From contig JAZSLJ010000007.1 in the NCBI GenBank assembly GCA_045535305.1, positions 1 through 64,000 of the forward strand: a stretch of DNA of 64,000 nucleotides, read 5' to 3'. A program made the translations under genes and the position numbers. The notes under the pieces are model-generated. The model saw nothing but the letters and a program-made list of their open reading frames with translations, ran no database searches and was not told the DNA's origin. Shown here in pieces: positions 17,066 through 27,586 of this stretch (positions within the stretch are counted from its first letter, which is position 1; every line of letters starts with the position of its first letter). The stretch comes from UBA1081 sp045535305 (lineage in GTDB: Bacteria > Bacillota > Clostridia > Oscillospirales > Acutalibacteraceae).

Positions 17066-20000
17066 TTGAAAAGAATTAAAAAAGAATTAAAATCAAAAAT
17101 GGCAATACTGTCCGAAGCATACAAGGCAAATTCGGGCGGTGAATGGCTTGCCGACAATTATTATATAATCGAAAAAAATTACGCATCAACTTTAAAAGAC
17201 ATCAACCGCATAAGCATACAAGAAAACACTGATACAGTAACCGCTATTTGCAAAAAAATATGCAAAGACGGTGTGCTCCCCTGCGACAGTGAAATAATAA
17301 GCGTTCTGCTTAATGAAAACATATCAACTGCTGCACTCGAAAACCTTGCAACATTTCTTAAAGCCGAGCTTATAATAAAAGCCGCCGAAACAGTTAACAA
17401 CGATGAAGAAATATTTTCACAATGCATAAAATCCCTTATAAGAATTGAAGAAACGGATTTCGGAAAAATTCTGTTCGAAACAAGCGTAACGGAAAAACTG
17501 CTTTGTCAGGACCCTGCGGGAATTTACAGAAATATGAGTGAGCATACAAAAATGATGTACAGACACGCAATTTACCGCGAAGCTGTAAAACAGGGCAAAA
17601 GCGAAAATGAAATTGCCGTAGAAACGCTGGACAAAGCAACAAAGGAAAGCAGGCACATCGGATTTTATCTTACATTCAAAGAAAGAAATCACAACACAGG
17701 CAAATATTTACTTCTTACAGAAGCGGCACTTCCCTTTGCGGTACTGCTCATATTGTCCTTTGTGTTAAGAGCATGGTATTTACTGCCCCTGTTATATTTT
17801 CCCCTTTGGGAAGCTCTTAAATTCATATCGGATTTTATAATTTCAAAAATCAGCAAGCCCTTACTCTTGCCGTCAATGGATTACTCACAACTGATTCCCC
17901 AAAGCGAAAAAACCGTTATTGCAATATCGACTCTTTTGCCCGAAGCATCAAAAGCAAACAATATGACGGAGCATTTACGCAAGCTTTGCCTTTCAAACTG
18001 CAAAGAAAACGTGTATATCTGTCTGCTTGCGGATCTGAGTGAAGCAAAAACGCCCTCAACCTCCGCCGACGATGCAGACATCAATGCGATGAAAAGGGTT
18101 ATTGATGAGCTTAACAAGAAATACGGAAACAAATTTGTGCTTGCGCTGAGAAACAGGCGTTTTTCGGTAACGGAAAACAGATATTGCGCCCATGAACGCA
18201 AAAGAGGCGCTATAACATCGTTGGCAAAGCTGATAAAAGGCGACACAAATGAATTTTCTGTTCTACATGGCGATGCGGAAAAATTAAAGAATGCAAAATT
18301 TATAATGGCTCTTGATTCCGATACCAATATGCCTGCAAAAAGCCTTAATGCGCTTGTGGGTATTGCATCACATCCGCTGAACAGACCTGTAATTTCTCCG
18401 TCAAAGCAGAGAGTTACACAGGGCTACGGAATCATATCCCCGAGAATGGAAACAGACGTACAGGCTCACAGCAAAACACATTTTTCGTTTCTGTTTTCAG
18501 GCTCAAACGGACTTTCCGCTTATTCCCATACTGTGGGTGAAAGATATCAGGACTTATTCGGCAAAAGTATTTTTTCGGGCAAAGGGCTTATAGATGTGGA
18601 TTCATACTACAGGCTCATACCCGACAGATTACCCGAGGAACAGATTTTAAGCCACGACATATTAGAGGGTATTGTACTGCGGAACGCTTTTGCAGGCAAT
18701 ATTGCCCTGACCGATTCATTCCCGTCAAACGAAAACTCATATTTCAAGCGTCTGCACCGATGGATTAGAGGTGATACGCAAAACATTCAGCTGCTTTTTG
18801 ATTTGCGTTACAAATCTTTTGCAGACACATTGGGCAAATGGTGGCTGATTGACAACATTCGCAGAGCAATAACTCCGTTGATTGCTGTTATCGGAATTAT
18901 ACTGTCCGTTCTTATGCCCGAAAATGTTGCAACAGCATCAACGCTGATATGCTTACTGTCAGTTTCGGCAACTCATCTTTTCGGTTTTTTGCAGTCCGTT
19001 ATCCATGGCGGATTTTCCGTTTTATCAAGACTGTATTTTTCAAACACCGTTCCATACGCAATATCGTGCCTTTCAAAAGCTCTGCTTGAAATAGTTACAC
19101 TTGTGCGTTATTCTGTCTGCTCGGCAGATGCACTTATACGTTCCGCTTACCGTATGCTCATAAGCCGTAAGCATATGCTTGAATGGACAACTGCCGCAGA
19201 CAGCGAATCGGGGACCGGCTCAAATCAGTTTGTAAAAAAATCTCTGCCGTCGGTTATAACGGGTGTTTTCCTGTTATTTTTCGGGACAGGTATAATTAAA
19301 ATCGCAGGTATTCTTTTTATAAGTGATTTACCCTTTTCAATTCTCAGCGCAAAAGAAAAAAAGTCCGAAAAACCAAAACTTAACGAAAACGAAAGAAAAG
19401 AGCTTACCGGATATCTTGCGTCAATGTGGCAGTTTTACGAGGATTTCTGCAACGAAGAACACAATTATCTTATTCCCGACAATGTTCAGTACTCCCCTGT
19501 TTATGCAGTTGCAGACAGAACATCTCCCACAAATATAGGACTTATGCTGTGTGCGTTTCTCGGTGCAAGGATACTCAATTTTATTGATTCCAAATATCTT
19601 TGCAATCTGCTTGACCGTTCATTGGGCACCATTGAAAAACTCCCAAAATACAAGGGCAATCTGTACAACTGGTACAACACAAAAACACTTGAAATTCTGC
19701 CGCCTCAATTTATTTCAACAGTTGACAGCGGCAACTTCCTGTGCTGTCTGACTTCCCTTCGCAATGGACTGAAAAATTATACAGACGAATGTTACAGACT
19801 TATTTATACAATAAAACGGATTGACTCACTCATAAATTCCTGCGAGCTTGATTTTCTTTACAACGAAAGGCGGAATCTGTTTCACATCGGCTATGATACA
19901 CAGGCTCAATCTCTCACTCCGTCATATTATGACCTGCTTATGAGTGAAGCGAGAATGACAAGTTATTTTGCCGTGGCATCGGAAAAGGTATCGTTCAGGC

Positions 20001-23000
20001 ATTGGGAATCTCTCGGCAGAACGCTCAAAAAAAGCGGAAGATATACGGGACCTGTTTCCTGGTCGGGCACGATGTTTGAATACTTTATGCCTGCAATTTT
20101 CCTGCCCGATTACCCTGACACAATAGGCAGTGAAGCGCTTAAATACTGCATTTACTGCCAAAAAAAGAATGTGCGGGGCAAAAACATTCCTTACGGCATT
20201 TCCGAAAGCTGTTATTATGCATTTGACAGCAATCTGAATTACAGCTACAAGGCTCACGGCATAAGCACATTAAGTCTGAGAAACGACAGAAGCAGAGAAA
20301 CGGTAATTTCACCTTATTCAACATTTCTTACGCTCAGTCAGGACCCCCATTCCGCAATGCGTAACCTTAAAAAAACAGAGAAATTGGGTGCAACAGGCAA
20401 ATACGGCTTTATTGAAGCAATAGATTTTACCCCGAATCGACGGGGCAACAGGGAGTTTCAGCTTGTAAACTGCTTTATGTCGCACCATATCGGTATGAGC
20501 TTTCTCTCTGGGGTAAACTGTATGTTCAATGATATTTTTACCGAGAATTTTATAACAGACGATATGATGTACGGCAGTATTGACCTGATGTATGAAAAAA
20601 TCCCTGCGGATGCAAAAATTCATAAAAATATTCAATGGCAGGACAGGCAATCACGTCCGGAAAGATACAAAAATATGAAAATTACAAGAGAAAATATTTC
20701 AGCAACCAATCCCGATTCTACAGTTTTTTCAAACGGCAAATGGACACTTTTTGCCTGCGATACGGGATGCAACTTAGCCGCTTACGGAAATGTATCTGTT
20801 TTTAAATGCAGAAAAGACCCATTCGGCTACCCCGACGGAATTTTTGCCGCAATAAAATATAACGGCGAAAAAGTGATTACTTTTACCGATGCACCGTATT
20901 ACGAAAGCAATCCGAATTTAAGTGTGCAGAAAACGGAAACATCTATATGCTACAAAAATCACGATGATAATTTTGCCTGTACACAGACGGTTTCAGTACA
21001 TCCCGCAGCCGCCTGTCAGTTGCACACTTTCCGTATTAAAAACAAAACAAAAACAAAAAAAGAAGCTCAGCTTATGATTTATGCCGAGCCGTCGCTTATA
21101 AAGACGAATGAAACAATCGCACATCCCGCTTTTTCAAATATGTTTATTGAGACTGAATACCTAAAAGATGAAAAGGTTTTGATTTTTACACGAAAAACAG
21201 AGTGTAAAGATAATCAACTTCACATCGCATTGGGGTTTGCAAACAAAAGCGATTTTAAATTTTCAACAGACAGAGAAAGCATTTTATCAAGCAATATGGG
21301 CATTTTCAGAGTGTTTGACAACAACTTTGACAATGATTCAACATCTGCCGACAAGTGTATTGCTTTACAGTTAAAGATAAATCTTCAGCCTTTCGGAATA
21401 TTTTCAGACACGCTGTTAATTGCCGCAGCGTCGAGTAAAGAAGAAGTAATCGCATCAATTATTACTTTAAGAAACAGCAGACTTCCCTCTGTGAGCAAAT
21501 GCACGCCCACGTTATTTGCGGACAACTCAATAGAAGGCATTTATGCAAAAAAAATATGTGAGCGTTTTCTGTTTGGCAGAACACCGCCTGCCGATGCAAT
21601 AAAGGCGGCAAAAATAAACAACGGCTCACGCAAGGATTTATGGTCAACAGGCATTTCGGGAGATTATCCCATAATAATAGTAAAGTGTGAAAATAACGAC
21701 ACAACGGCTGTTTTACCTTTTGTTACACTTCACACTAAGCTTATGAGAGCATCAATTCAAACAGAGCTTGTATTTATTACGGATTCATCCGACGGCTATA
21801 CAAACGCCTTTAAAGAAGCGGTTATTTCCGCATTGACTGACAGTTCGGTAATAAACAAACGGGGCGGAATTTTCATTTTAAGCTTAAATTCACTTGAAAG
21901 AAAGGCACTCTGCGCACTTACCGCCTCAGCTCTTGCCGTTTATCCCGAAACGGAAAATGAAACCGATGATAAAAAATTTATTTTATCCCCCATATCTCTC
22001 TGTTCCCATCAGACAAGCAAAAATATGTTTGCAAAAAACGGCTATATCATCGGTGAACAGACTTACCTGCCCTGGAGTCATATTATAAGCAACAGAAATT
22101 TCGGCACGCTGATTTCAAATTACTCTTTGGGTTACACTTGGGCACTTAATTCAAGAGAAAACAAGCTCACCCCCTGGTATAACGATACACGCAGAGCTTA
22201 CAACGGCGAAATGCTTTATTTATCAAGCGAAAACGGACGGTTTGATTTAATAAAAGGCTCCTGTGCATTTTTTATAGATAACAAGGGTGAATATTACGCT
22301 TTTGCCGACGGACTTAATTTCAGAACAAGCGTTACGGTATGCGGTGAAAACATGTGCAAAATTATTGATATTTGTATTATCAATGATTCGGAATCAAACA
22401 AGGAATTTGCCGTAAATTATTACTGTGAGCTTGCGCTGGGAGATTTCCCGAATAAAAAGCTGTTTATAAAAAAAGAAGTCGGAACGGACAGAATCACAGT
22501 CAAAAACCTTTACAACGATGTTTTTGACGGATACGCTGTTTTATCCTGCGACAGAGAATGTACTTTTCATTTCAGCAAAACCGCATTTTTATGTAACAGC
22601 GACAGCGGGAACGACACCTTTGACTGTATGATTGCCGAAAGAAAGCTCAGCCTTAAAGCAAATTCAAGCGTTAATGTGAGATTCTGTTTATCCTACGGCA
22701 ACAGCAATTTTTCAGCAATCAAAATGCCCTATGTCCGCGAAAAACACGTCAATGAAAACAGAATTACCATTGAAACGCCCGACAAAAATCTTGATAATTT
22801 TTTCAACGGCTTTTTACTTCATCAGATTGTAAACGGCAGAATTTTTGCAAGAACGGGATTTTATCAATGCAGCGGTGCATACGGATTCCGCGACCAGCTT
22901 CAGGATGCTATGTCAGTTGCGATAACGCATCCCGAAATACTAAGAACACAGATTCTTTATTGCTGTGAGGCACAGTTCACACAAGGTGATGTGCTTCATT

Positions 23001-24127
23001 GGTTTCATCATCTGTACTTTAATGACAGGCGCGTTTTAAGAGGTGTAAGAACACTGTATTCCGACGATTTACTCTGGCTGCCGCTTGCGGTTAGTGAATA
23101 TTGCAGAGTAAGCGGTGATTTGTCAATTCTTGATGTAAAAGTCCCCTATCTTGATGCGCCTATACTCGAAAAAGGTGAAATCGAGCGTTTCGGAGAATTC
23201 ACAAAATCAAAAAGCATCGGCACTGTTTACAACCATTGTATCAACGCAATAACTCACGCCTGCAAATTCGGCGAACATTCTCTGCCGCTTATCAAAGGCG
23301 GTGATTGGAACGATTCTTTTAATTCGGTGGGTATTCTCGGCAAAGGTGAAAGTGTATGGCTCGGTATGTTTTTATCCTATACTCTTAAAAATTTTGCATC
23401 ATTATGTGATATTAAAAATGACAAAAAAACAGCCGAAACAATGCGAATCCTCTCCAAAAAACTGAATGAAGCAACGGATGCCTGTGCGTGGGACAAAGAC
23501 AGATACCTCAGATGCTTTTATGATGACGGAACTCCTATGGGCAAAGAGGGCAACAACGAGTGTGCCATTGACCTGTTACCGCAGGCGTGGAGCGTAATTT
23601 CGGGTATGCCCGACAAAAAAAGGTGCCGCATCGCAGTTGATACGGCGTACAATCAGCTTGTGGACAAAGAAAACAGAATAATCAAGTTATTTACTCCTCC
23701 GTTTAATGAAAAAAGCAAAAAAACGGGCTATGTGAACCGCTATCCCGAAGGTGTAAGAGAAAACGGTGGCCAGTACACTCACGGTGCAACATGGCTTGCA
23801 CAGGCATATTTTATGCTTAACGAGCCGTCAACGGGATATGAACTGATAAAAATTCTTAATCCTGCAAACAAGCCTTATGATAAATACAAAACAGAGCCTT
23901 ATTACCTTGCAGGTGATGTTTACTCGGCACAAGGTATGGAAGGCAGAGGCGGATGGACCATTTATACAGGTTCAGCAGGCTGGTTTTACAGGATTATTGT
24001 TGAGAATATGTTTGGAATAATAAAAAGAAAATACGATATAAAAACAAATCCCCGCCTCCCCGAAGAACTGCGAGGAAGCAGGGTAAAAATTCAATTAAAC
24101 GGAAATACAAAGGAGTTTAAGTTTTAG
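17066..24127 (+). CDS. Cyclic beta-1,2-glucan synthase-like multidomain protein
   Basis: Membrane protein of 2353 residues, shorter than Brucella/Agrobacterium Cgs/NdvB (about 2800). Order: N-terminal region with SGGEWLADNYYIIEKNY; membrane segments near 215-265; a GT84-type glycosyltransferase (LDSDTNMP near 415, RLHRWIRGDTQ near 565) with more membrane helices to about 750; a glucoamylase-like domain (RTSPTNIG, LYNWYNTKTLEILPPQFISTVDSGN) matching the cyclising/transglycosylating domain now classed as GH189; two beta-sandwich regions; and a C-terminal GH94 phosphorylase-type barrel with GDWND (near 2079, acid residue) and GRGGWTIYTGSAGWF (near 2292). The family makes and trims cyclic beta-1,2-glucan. 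The start is a TTG preceded by AAGGTGAT; no earlier in-frame start was found. The last 11 bases overlap the convergent ruvX gene. Confidence 0.88.
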   Translation: MKRIKKELKSKMAILSEAYKANSGGEWLADNYYIIEKNYASTLKDINRISIQENTDTVTAICKKICKDGVLPCDSEIISVLLNENISTAALENLATFLKAELIIKAAETVNNDEEIFSQCIKSLIRIEETDFGKILFETSVTEKLLCQDPAGIYRNMSEHTKMMYRHAIYREAVKQGKSENEIAVETLDKATKESRHIGFYLTFKERNHNTGKYLLLTEAALPFAVLLILSFVLRAWYLLPLLYFPLWEALKFISDFIISKISKPLLLPSMDYSQLIPQSEKTVIAISTLLPEASKANNMTEHLRKLCLSNCKENVYICLLADLSEAKTPSTSADDADINAMKRVIDELNKKYGNKFVLALRNRRFSVTENRYCAHERKRGAITSLAKLIKGDTNEFSVLHGDAEKLKNAKFIMALDSDTNMPAKSLNALVGIASHPLNRPVISPSKQRVTQGYGIISPRMETDVQAHSKTHFSFLFSGSNGLSAYSHTVGERYQDLFGKSIFSGKGLIDVDSYYRLIPDRLPEEQILSHDILEGIVLRNAFAGNIALTDSFPSNENSYFKRLHRWIRGDTQNIQLLFDLRYKSFADTLGKWWLIDNIRRAITPLIAVIGIILSVLMPENVATASTLICLLSVSATHLFGFLQSVIHGGFSVLSRLYFSNTVPYAISCLSKALLEIVTLVRYSVCSADALIRSAYRMLISRKHMLEWTTAADSESGTGSNQFVKKSLPSVITGVFLLFFGTGIIKIAGILFISDLPFSILSAKEKKSEKPKLNENERKELTGYLASMWQFYEDFCNEEHNYLIPDNVQYSPVYAVADRTSPTNIGLMLCAFLGARILNFIDSKYLCNLLDRSLGTIEKLPKYKGNLYNWYNTKTLEILPPQFISTVDSGNFLCCLTSLRNGLKNYTDECYRLIYTIKRIDSLINSCELDFLYNERRNLFHIGYDTQAQSLTPSYYDLLMSEARMTSYFAVASEKVSFRHWESLGRTLKKSGRYTGPVSWSGTMFEYFMPAIFLPDYPDTIGSEALKYCIYCQKKNVRGKNIPYGISESCYYAFDSNLNYSYKAHGISTLSLRNDRSRETVISPYSTFLTLSQDPHSAMRNLKKTEKLGATGKYGFIEAIDFTPNRRGNREFQLVNCFMSHHIGMSFLSGVNCMFNDIFTENFITDDMMYGSIDLMYEKIPADAKIHKNIQWQDRQSRPERYKNMKITRENISATNPDSTVFSNGKWTLFACDTGCNLAAYGNVSVFKCRKDPFGYPDGIFAAIKYNGEKVITFTDAPYYESNPNLSVQKTETSICYKNHDDNFACTQTVSVHPAAACQLHTFRIKNKTKTKKEAQLMIYAEPSLIKTNETIAHPAFSNMFIETEYLKDEKVLIFTRKTECKDNQLHIALGFANKSDFKFSTDRESILSSNMGIFRVFDNNFDNDSTSADKCIALQLKINLQPFGIFSDTLLIAAASSKEEVIASIITLRNSRLPSVSKCTPTLFADNSIEGIYAKKICERFLFGRTPPADAIKAAKINNGSRKDLWSTGISGDYPIIIVKCENNDTTAVLPFVTLHTKLMRASIQTELVFITDSSDGYTNAFKEAVISALTDSSVINKRGGIFILSLNSLERKALCALTASALAVYPETENETDDKKFILSPISLCSHQTSKNMFAKNGYIIGEQTYLPWSHIISNRNFGTLISNYSLGYTWALNSRENKLTPWYNDTRRAYNGEMLYLSSENGRFDLIKGSCAFFIDNKGEYYAFADGLNFRTSVTVCGENMCKIIDICIINDSESNKEFAVNYYCELALGDFPNKKLFIKKEVGTDRITVKNLYNDVFDGYAVLSCDRECTFHFSKTAFLCNSDSGNDTFDCMIAERKLSLKANSSVNVRFCLSYGNSNFSAIKMPYVREKHVNENRITIETPDKNLDNFFNGFLLHQIVNGRIFARTGFYQCSGAYGFRDQLQDAMSVAITHPEILRTQILYCCEAQFTQGDVLHWFHHLYFNDRRVLRGVRTLYSDDLLWLPLAVSEYCRVSGDLSILDVKVPYLDAPILEKGEIERFGEFTKSKSIGTVYNHCINAITHACKFGEHSLPLIKGGDWNDSFNSVGILGKGESVWLGMFLSYTLKNFASLCDIKNDKKTAETMRILSKKLNEATDACAWDKDRYLRCFYDDGTPMGKEGNNECAIDLLPQAWSVISGMPDKKRCRIAVDTAYNQLVDKENRIIKLFTPPFNEKSKKTGYVNRYPEGVRENGGQYTHGATWLAQAYFMLNEPSTGYELIKILNPANKPYDKYKTEPYYLAGDVYSAQGMEGRGGWTIYTGSAGWFYRIIVENMFGIIKRKYDIKTNPRLPEELRGSRVKIQLNGNTKEFKF

Positions 24128-24539
24128 CGTTTTTTCTGTATGACATGAAATCTTCAAGTATCATTACCGCAGAAACCGCATCAACTACCGCCTTGCGCTT
24201 TTTTCCTCTTGTATCTGTCATATTAAGGGCAAGGTGGGCTGAAACCGTTGTAAGCCTTTCATCGTACAATTCAACCGACATTCCGGACTTATTTTGCAAT
24301 TCCTGTGAAAATTCCTTACAGGCTTCTGCTCTGAAACCCTGTGAGCCGTCCATATTTTTCGGCAGACCTACAACAAATGCTTCGGCTTTTTTATCCTTTG
24401 CGGCAGAGATTATCTTTTTGATAAGCACATCTCTGTCGCTTTCTTTTATAACATCTACGGGAGAAGCGAGTATCTCATTTTTATCGCATACCGCAAGACC
24501 TGTTCGCACATCGCCGTAATCAACAGCCATTATAACCAT
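24117..24539 (-). CDS. ruvX: RuvX/YqgF pre-16S rRNA nuclease (Holliday resolvase-like)
   Basis: RNase H-fold nuclease of 140 residues, the normal family size. Seen: MAVDYGDVRTGLAV (first acidic residue), VVGLPKNMDGSQGFRAEACKEF, VELYDERLTTVSA and KAVVDAVSAVMILEDFM, the conserved YqgF blocks. The family processes the 5' end of 16S rRNA in E. coli and has been proposed as a Holliday junction resolvase. The start is ATG 24539 with GGAGG six bases upstream, the SD being formed by the last codons of the PBP gene; a longer frame starting at 24671 would read through that gene's tail and is rejected. Third gene of the operon SH3 protein-PBP1A-RuvX. Confidence 0.93.
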   Translation of the reverse strand: MVIMAVDYGDVRTGLAVCDKNEILASPVDVIKESDRDVLIKKIISAAKDKKAEAFVVGLPKNMDGSQGFRAEACKEFSQELQNKSGMSVELYDERLTTVSAHLALNMTDTRGKKRKAVVDAVSAVMILEDFMSYRKNAKT

Positions 24540-24541
24540 AA

Positions 24542-26890
24542 TCAGCCTCCGGCAACGGGTGCAGCCGTTGTTGGTGTTGTTGTCTGAACAGGTGCTGCGG
24601 GAGTTGTTGTGCCGTTTACAGGCACTCCGTTTTCGGGAGTTGCAGGTGTTTCGGGAACTGCTGTTGCACATTCGGTGCAGGTTGAGGGAACAGATGATCT
24701 CTTATACCAGCCTGTTGCAGTTTTTTCACATTTTGCACCTGAGATAAGACCTGTCTGCAAACAGTAAGTTCTTTTTACAATTTCATTACTGTATTCAAAA
24801 GATTTTGTGGGAAGGTCTGCGTGAATCTTATTCATTACTGTCTGATAAAGCTTACCGCAATAGTTTGTTGAGAAATCAAGCTCTTCCGCATATTCGGAAT
24901 AGCCCATCCATACAGAGCAGACGTAATAAGGAGTACCGCCGATAAACCAACGGTCTTTTTCATCTGATGTTGTACCTGTTTTTGCAAACATATCAAAGCC
25001 TGACACTCTGAACGCTCTGCCCGTACCGTTTGATGCTGTTGCAACAGTCTGCAAAAGCTTATTCATAACATCTGCCGTACCGGGTTCCATAACCTGTTCT
25101 CCCGAATCGTTGTGAGTAAGGTATACAGTTGAACCTGAGCTGTTTGTAACTGTGTAATAGCAGTAAGGCTCGTGATAAACACCGCTGTTGCCGAATGTTA
25201 CGTAAGCCGCACACATCTCTATTGCATACACACCGTGAGACATAGCGCCTACTGCAAGAGGAGCATAGTCGCTGTCCGACTCCTCAAGTGATGTAATTTT
25301 AAATGTATCCTTAAGCCAGTTATAGCTCTTTGCAACGCCGACACTTTTAAGAATCTGTGCAGGAACCGTATTGTGAGAGGGAGCAAGTGCCTGCTGAATA
25401 GTCTCAAAGCTATCGGGTGCTCCCGGATCACCGCCGTAGTTTGTGGGCCATCTTGCACCGTTTACGGTGATACCGTAATTAAGAACAAGCGGATAAGACC
25501 ATGTGTAACGATTACTGTCAATCGCATAAGAATATACACTAAGCGGTTTTATTGAAGAACCGGGCTGACGCTTTGAATCAGTTGCAATATTAAGGCATCT
25601 TGCACCTTCTTTTTCGCCTGCCTGACCTATAATACCGAGGACTCTGCCCTCATAGTCCATAATAACCATACAAGACTGAACCTGTTCACCGTGAGAGTTT
25701 GTTGATGTGGGGAAGCCTTTACGGTTATAGTAAATATCTTCAAGAGTTTTCTGTATTTCGGTATCAACGGCAACGTGAATTTTAAGTCCGCCGTAATATA
25801 CCATTTTCCATGCTTCGTTATAACTGTAATTGTAAGCCTCCATAAGGTCTTCGATAACGGATTCAACAACATAGTCTACATAATAACTCTGCACTTCATC
25901 ATCGTCATTTTTATTTTCTTCAACCTTTATCATTTCATCGGTTTTATCGTTTTTGTTGGATGCTACATAATCGTCATCAGATGTAAATACAAGGTCGTAC
26001 TCAACAGCTTCATCATATTCTTCCTGACTAATATAACCGTCGCGAAGCATACAGTCAAGAGCGTATACCATTCTGTCCCTGTTCTTTTCGTAGTTAAGAA
26101 TGGGGTTGTTTGCTCTGGGCTCTTGTGTTATAGCCGCAATACAGGCACTTTCTGCAAGATTAAGCTCATTTACGTCTTTACCGAAATAGTATTCGGCTGC
26201 GGTCTGTACACCGTAACAGCCTGCGTCAAGATAAAGAGTATTAAGATATGCTTCAAGGATAGTTTCCTTTGAATAATGCTTTTCAAGGTTGAGTGCGTTA
26301 AGAATTTCTCTGTACTTTCTTACATAAGTAACGTCTCTTTCACCTGTTAAGTTCTTGATAAGCTGCTGTGTGATTGTTGAACCGCCCTGTCCGTCGTACT
26401 TGGGAACGATAAGAACAGCAATAGTTCTTCTCCAGTCAACACCCTGATGAACGTAAAATCGAGTATCTTCAAGAGCAACAAAAGCTTTTTGCAGTTTATC
26501 CGGGATTTCATCAAGATCTACCCAGATACGGTTTTCCTCGCCGTGAAGTCTTGCAATTTCAATTTCGTTACCTGCATTGTCAAGAGTGTAAAGAATTGTT
26601 GTCTGGCTCTGGTTTGCCTTGTATTCATCCAGGTCAATGGAAACATCGCCGCCGATGAATGCTGACATATAGTTAACAACATAAAGACCCACCGTTGACA
26701 CGATGATCATACCCGCAAGAAAGATTGAACAGAAAACTATTCCTGCTTTTCTTAAACGGGGATGCTCTTTTTTTACGCGCTTTTTTCTTTTTTCCTTTTT
26801 GGACTCTTCACCGTTTTCGCCTTCCGCAGAGGAAACGATATTCTCTTCTTCGTTCTGATTTCCGTAACCGGAATCTCTCATTTTATCCAT
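24542..26890 (-). CDS. Class A penicillin-binding protein (PBP1A-type)
   Basis: Bifunctional peptidoglycan synthase of 782 residues. A basic cytoplasmic N-terminus (KKEKRKKRVKKEH) is followed by one membrane helix (about 50-75). The GT51 glycosyltransferase domain has the catalytic Glu in ALEDTRFYVHQGVDW (near 140), GQGGSTITQQLIKN and EILEAYLN-like KETILEAYLNTLYL. The transpeptidase has the S-x-x-K nucleophile in RQPGSSIKP (near 440), S-x-N as PSHN, and KTGT (near 635). The C-terminus is a Cys/Thr/Pro-rich tail ending VAGG, with two Cys-x-x-Cys-like pairs, often seen in clostridial PBPs. It polymerises and cross-links glycan outside the membrane. It lies 23 bp after the SH3-domain gene and just before ruvX. 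Confidence 0.95.
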   Translation of the reverse strand: MDKMRDSGYGNQNEEENIVSSAEGENGEESKKEKRKKRVKKEHPRLRKAGIVFCSIFLAGMIIVSTVGLYVVNYMSAFIGGDVSIDLDEYKANQSQTTILYTLDNAGNEIEIARLHGEENRIWVDLDEIPDKLQKAFVALEDTRFYVHQGVDWRRTIAVLIVPKYDGQGGSTITQQLIKNLTGERDVTYVRKYREILNALNLEKHYSKETILEAYLNTLYLDAGCYGVQTAAEYYFGKDVNELNLAESACIAAITQEPRANNPILNYEKNRDRMVYALDCMLRDGYISQEEYDEAVEYDLVFTSDDDYVASNKNDKTDEMIKVEENKNDDDEVQSYYVDYVVESVIEDLMEAYNYSYNEAWKMVYYGGLKIHVAVDTEIQKTLEDIYYNRKGFPTSTNSHGEQVQSCMVIMDYEGRVLGIIGQAGEKEGARCLNIATDSKRQPGSSIKPLSVYSYAIDSNRYTWSYPLVLNYGITVNGARWPTNYGGDPGAPDSFETIQQALAPSHNTVPAQILKSVGVAKSYNWLKDTFKITSLEESDSDYAPLAVGAMSHGVYAIEMCAAYVTFGNSGVYHEPYCYYTVTNSSGSTVYLTHNDSGEQVMEPGTADVMNKLLQTVATASNGTGRAFRVSGFDMFAKTGTTSDEKDRWFIGGTPYYVCSVWMGYSEYAEELDFSTNYCGKLYQTVMNKIHADLPTKSFEYSNEIVKRTYCLQTGLISGAKCEKTATGWYKRSSVPSTCTECATAVPETPATPENGVPVNGTTTPAAPVQTTTPTTAAPVAGG

Positions 26891-26913
26891 TTACAAATAA
26901 TTCTCCCCTGTAA

Positions 26914-27417
26914 TTACTCTGCAGCTTTAAGGTAGTCCATTGATACCCAGCCGCGTTTGCCGTTATACTCTATATAGCCCCAGCCTTTTGTTGAGCTTGA
27001 TGATGAAGCATCGTCAACAAAAAGCACATTCACTGTTGTACCGTTGGGAATTGTGGCCATTACACTGTACTGTGTGCCTGCCGTGGGACGCATATTCACC
27101 GATGAATTACTGCTTGTTGAAACAACGTAATATCCTGCGCCGTTAAGCTGAAGATTGCCGTTTGAAGCATCATCATCGGTTGTATCCTCTTCTTTAATAT
27201 ACGAATCGGAAGATACGGCATTATCCTTTTCGGTTTCATCCTCTTTACCGCCTGCGACACTTGCAATAATAACAATAACAAAAATCAATGCAATTACAAC
27301 ACCCGTTACACCGATAATAAGAGTACGTTTGTCGGCTTTGCGGATAAGTTTGATTAAATTTTTAATAAAGTTAGAGAGTTTTTTCTTAAATAAATTCAGA
27401 TTAAACTTTTTATCCAT
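26914..27417 (-). CDS. Membrane-anchored bacterial SH3-domain protein
   Basis: Protein of 167 residues: a basic cytoplasmic N-terminus, one membrane helix (about 33-55, TLIIGVTGVVIALIFVIVII), an acidic/serine-rich linker, and a C-terminal SH3b domain (YYVVSTSSNSSVNMRPTAG ... ATIPNGTTVNVLFVD ... GWGYIEYNGKRGWVSMDYL). SH3b domains bind cell-wall peptides, so the domain probably sits outside the membrane and helps locate wall enzymes. It is the first gene of an operon with PBP1A and ruvX, which supports a wall role. The ATG follows AAGGAGGTA. The exact ligand is unknown. Confidence 0.85.
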   Translation of the reverse strand: MDKKFNLNLFKKKLSNFIKNLIKLIRKADKRTLIIGVTGVVIALIFVIVIIASVAGGKEDETEKDNAVSSDSYIKEEDTTDDDASNGNLQLNGAGYYVVSTSSNSSVNMRPTAGTQYSVMATIPNGTTVNVLFVDDASSSSSTKGWGYIEYNGKRGWVSMDYLKAAE

Positions 27418-27545
27418 AAGAATATACCTCCTTAATCATTGTAATTATAACAGAGGCGGTTATAAATTTCAACACTTATAACAACTTTGTAATACTATTT
27501 TTATATACATAAAATAACACAAATCTTCAAAATTTACACATAAAA

Positions 27546-27575
27546 TAAAGCTACCCTTAAAATAGGCAGCTTATC
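27546..27575 (-). terminator. Weak terminator after the pseudouridine synthase gene
   Basis: AAGCTGCC on the minus strand pairs imperfectly with GGGTAGCTT (one mismatch), followed by TATTTTA. It lies just after the stop codon at 27587. Confidence 0.4.
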
Positions 27576-27586
27576 AAACATTAAAA

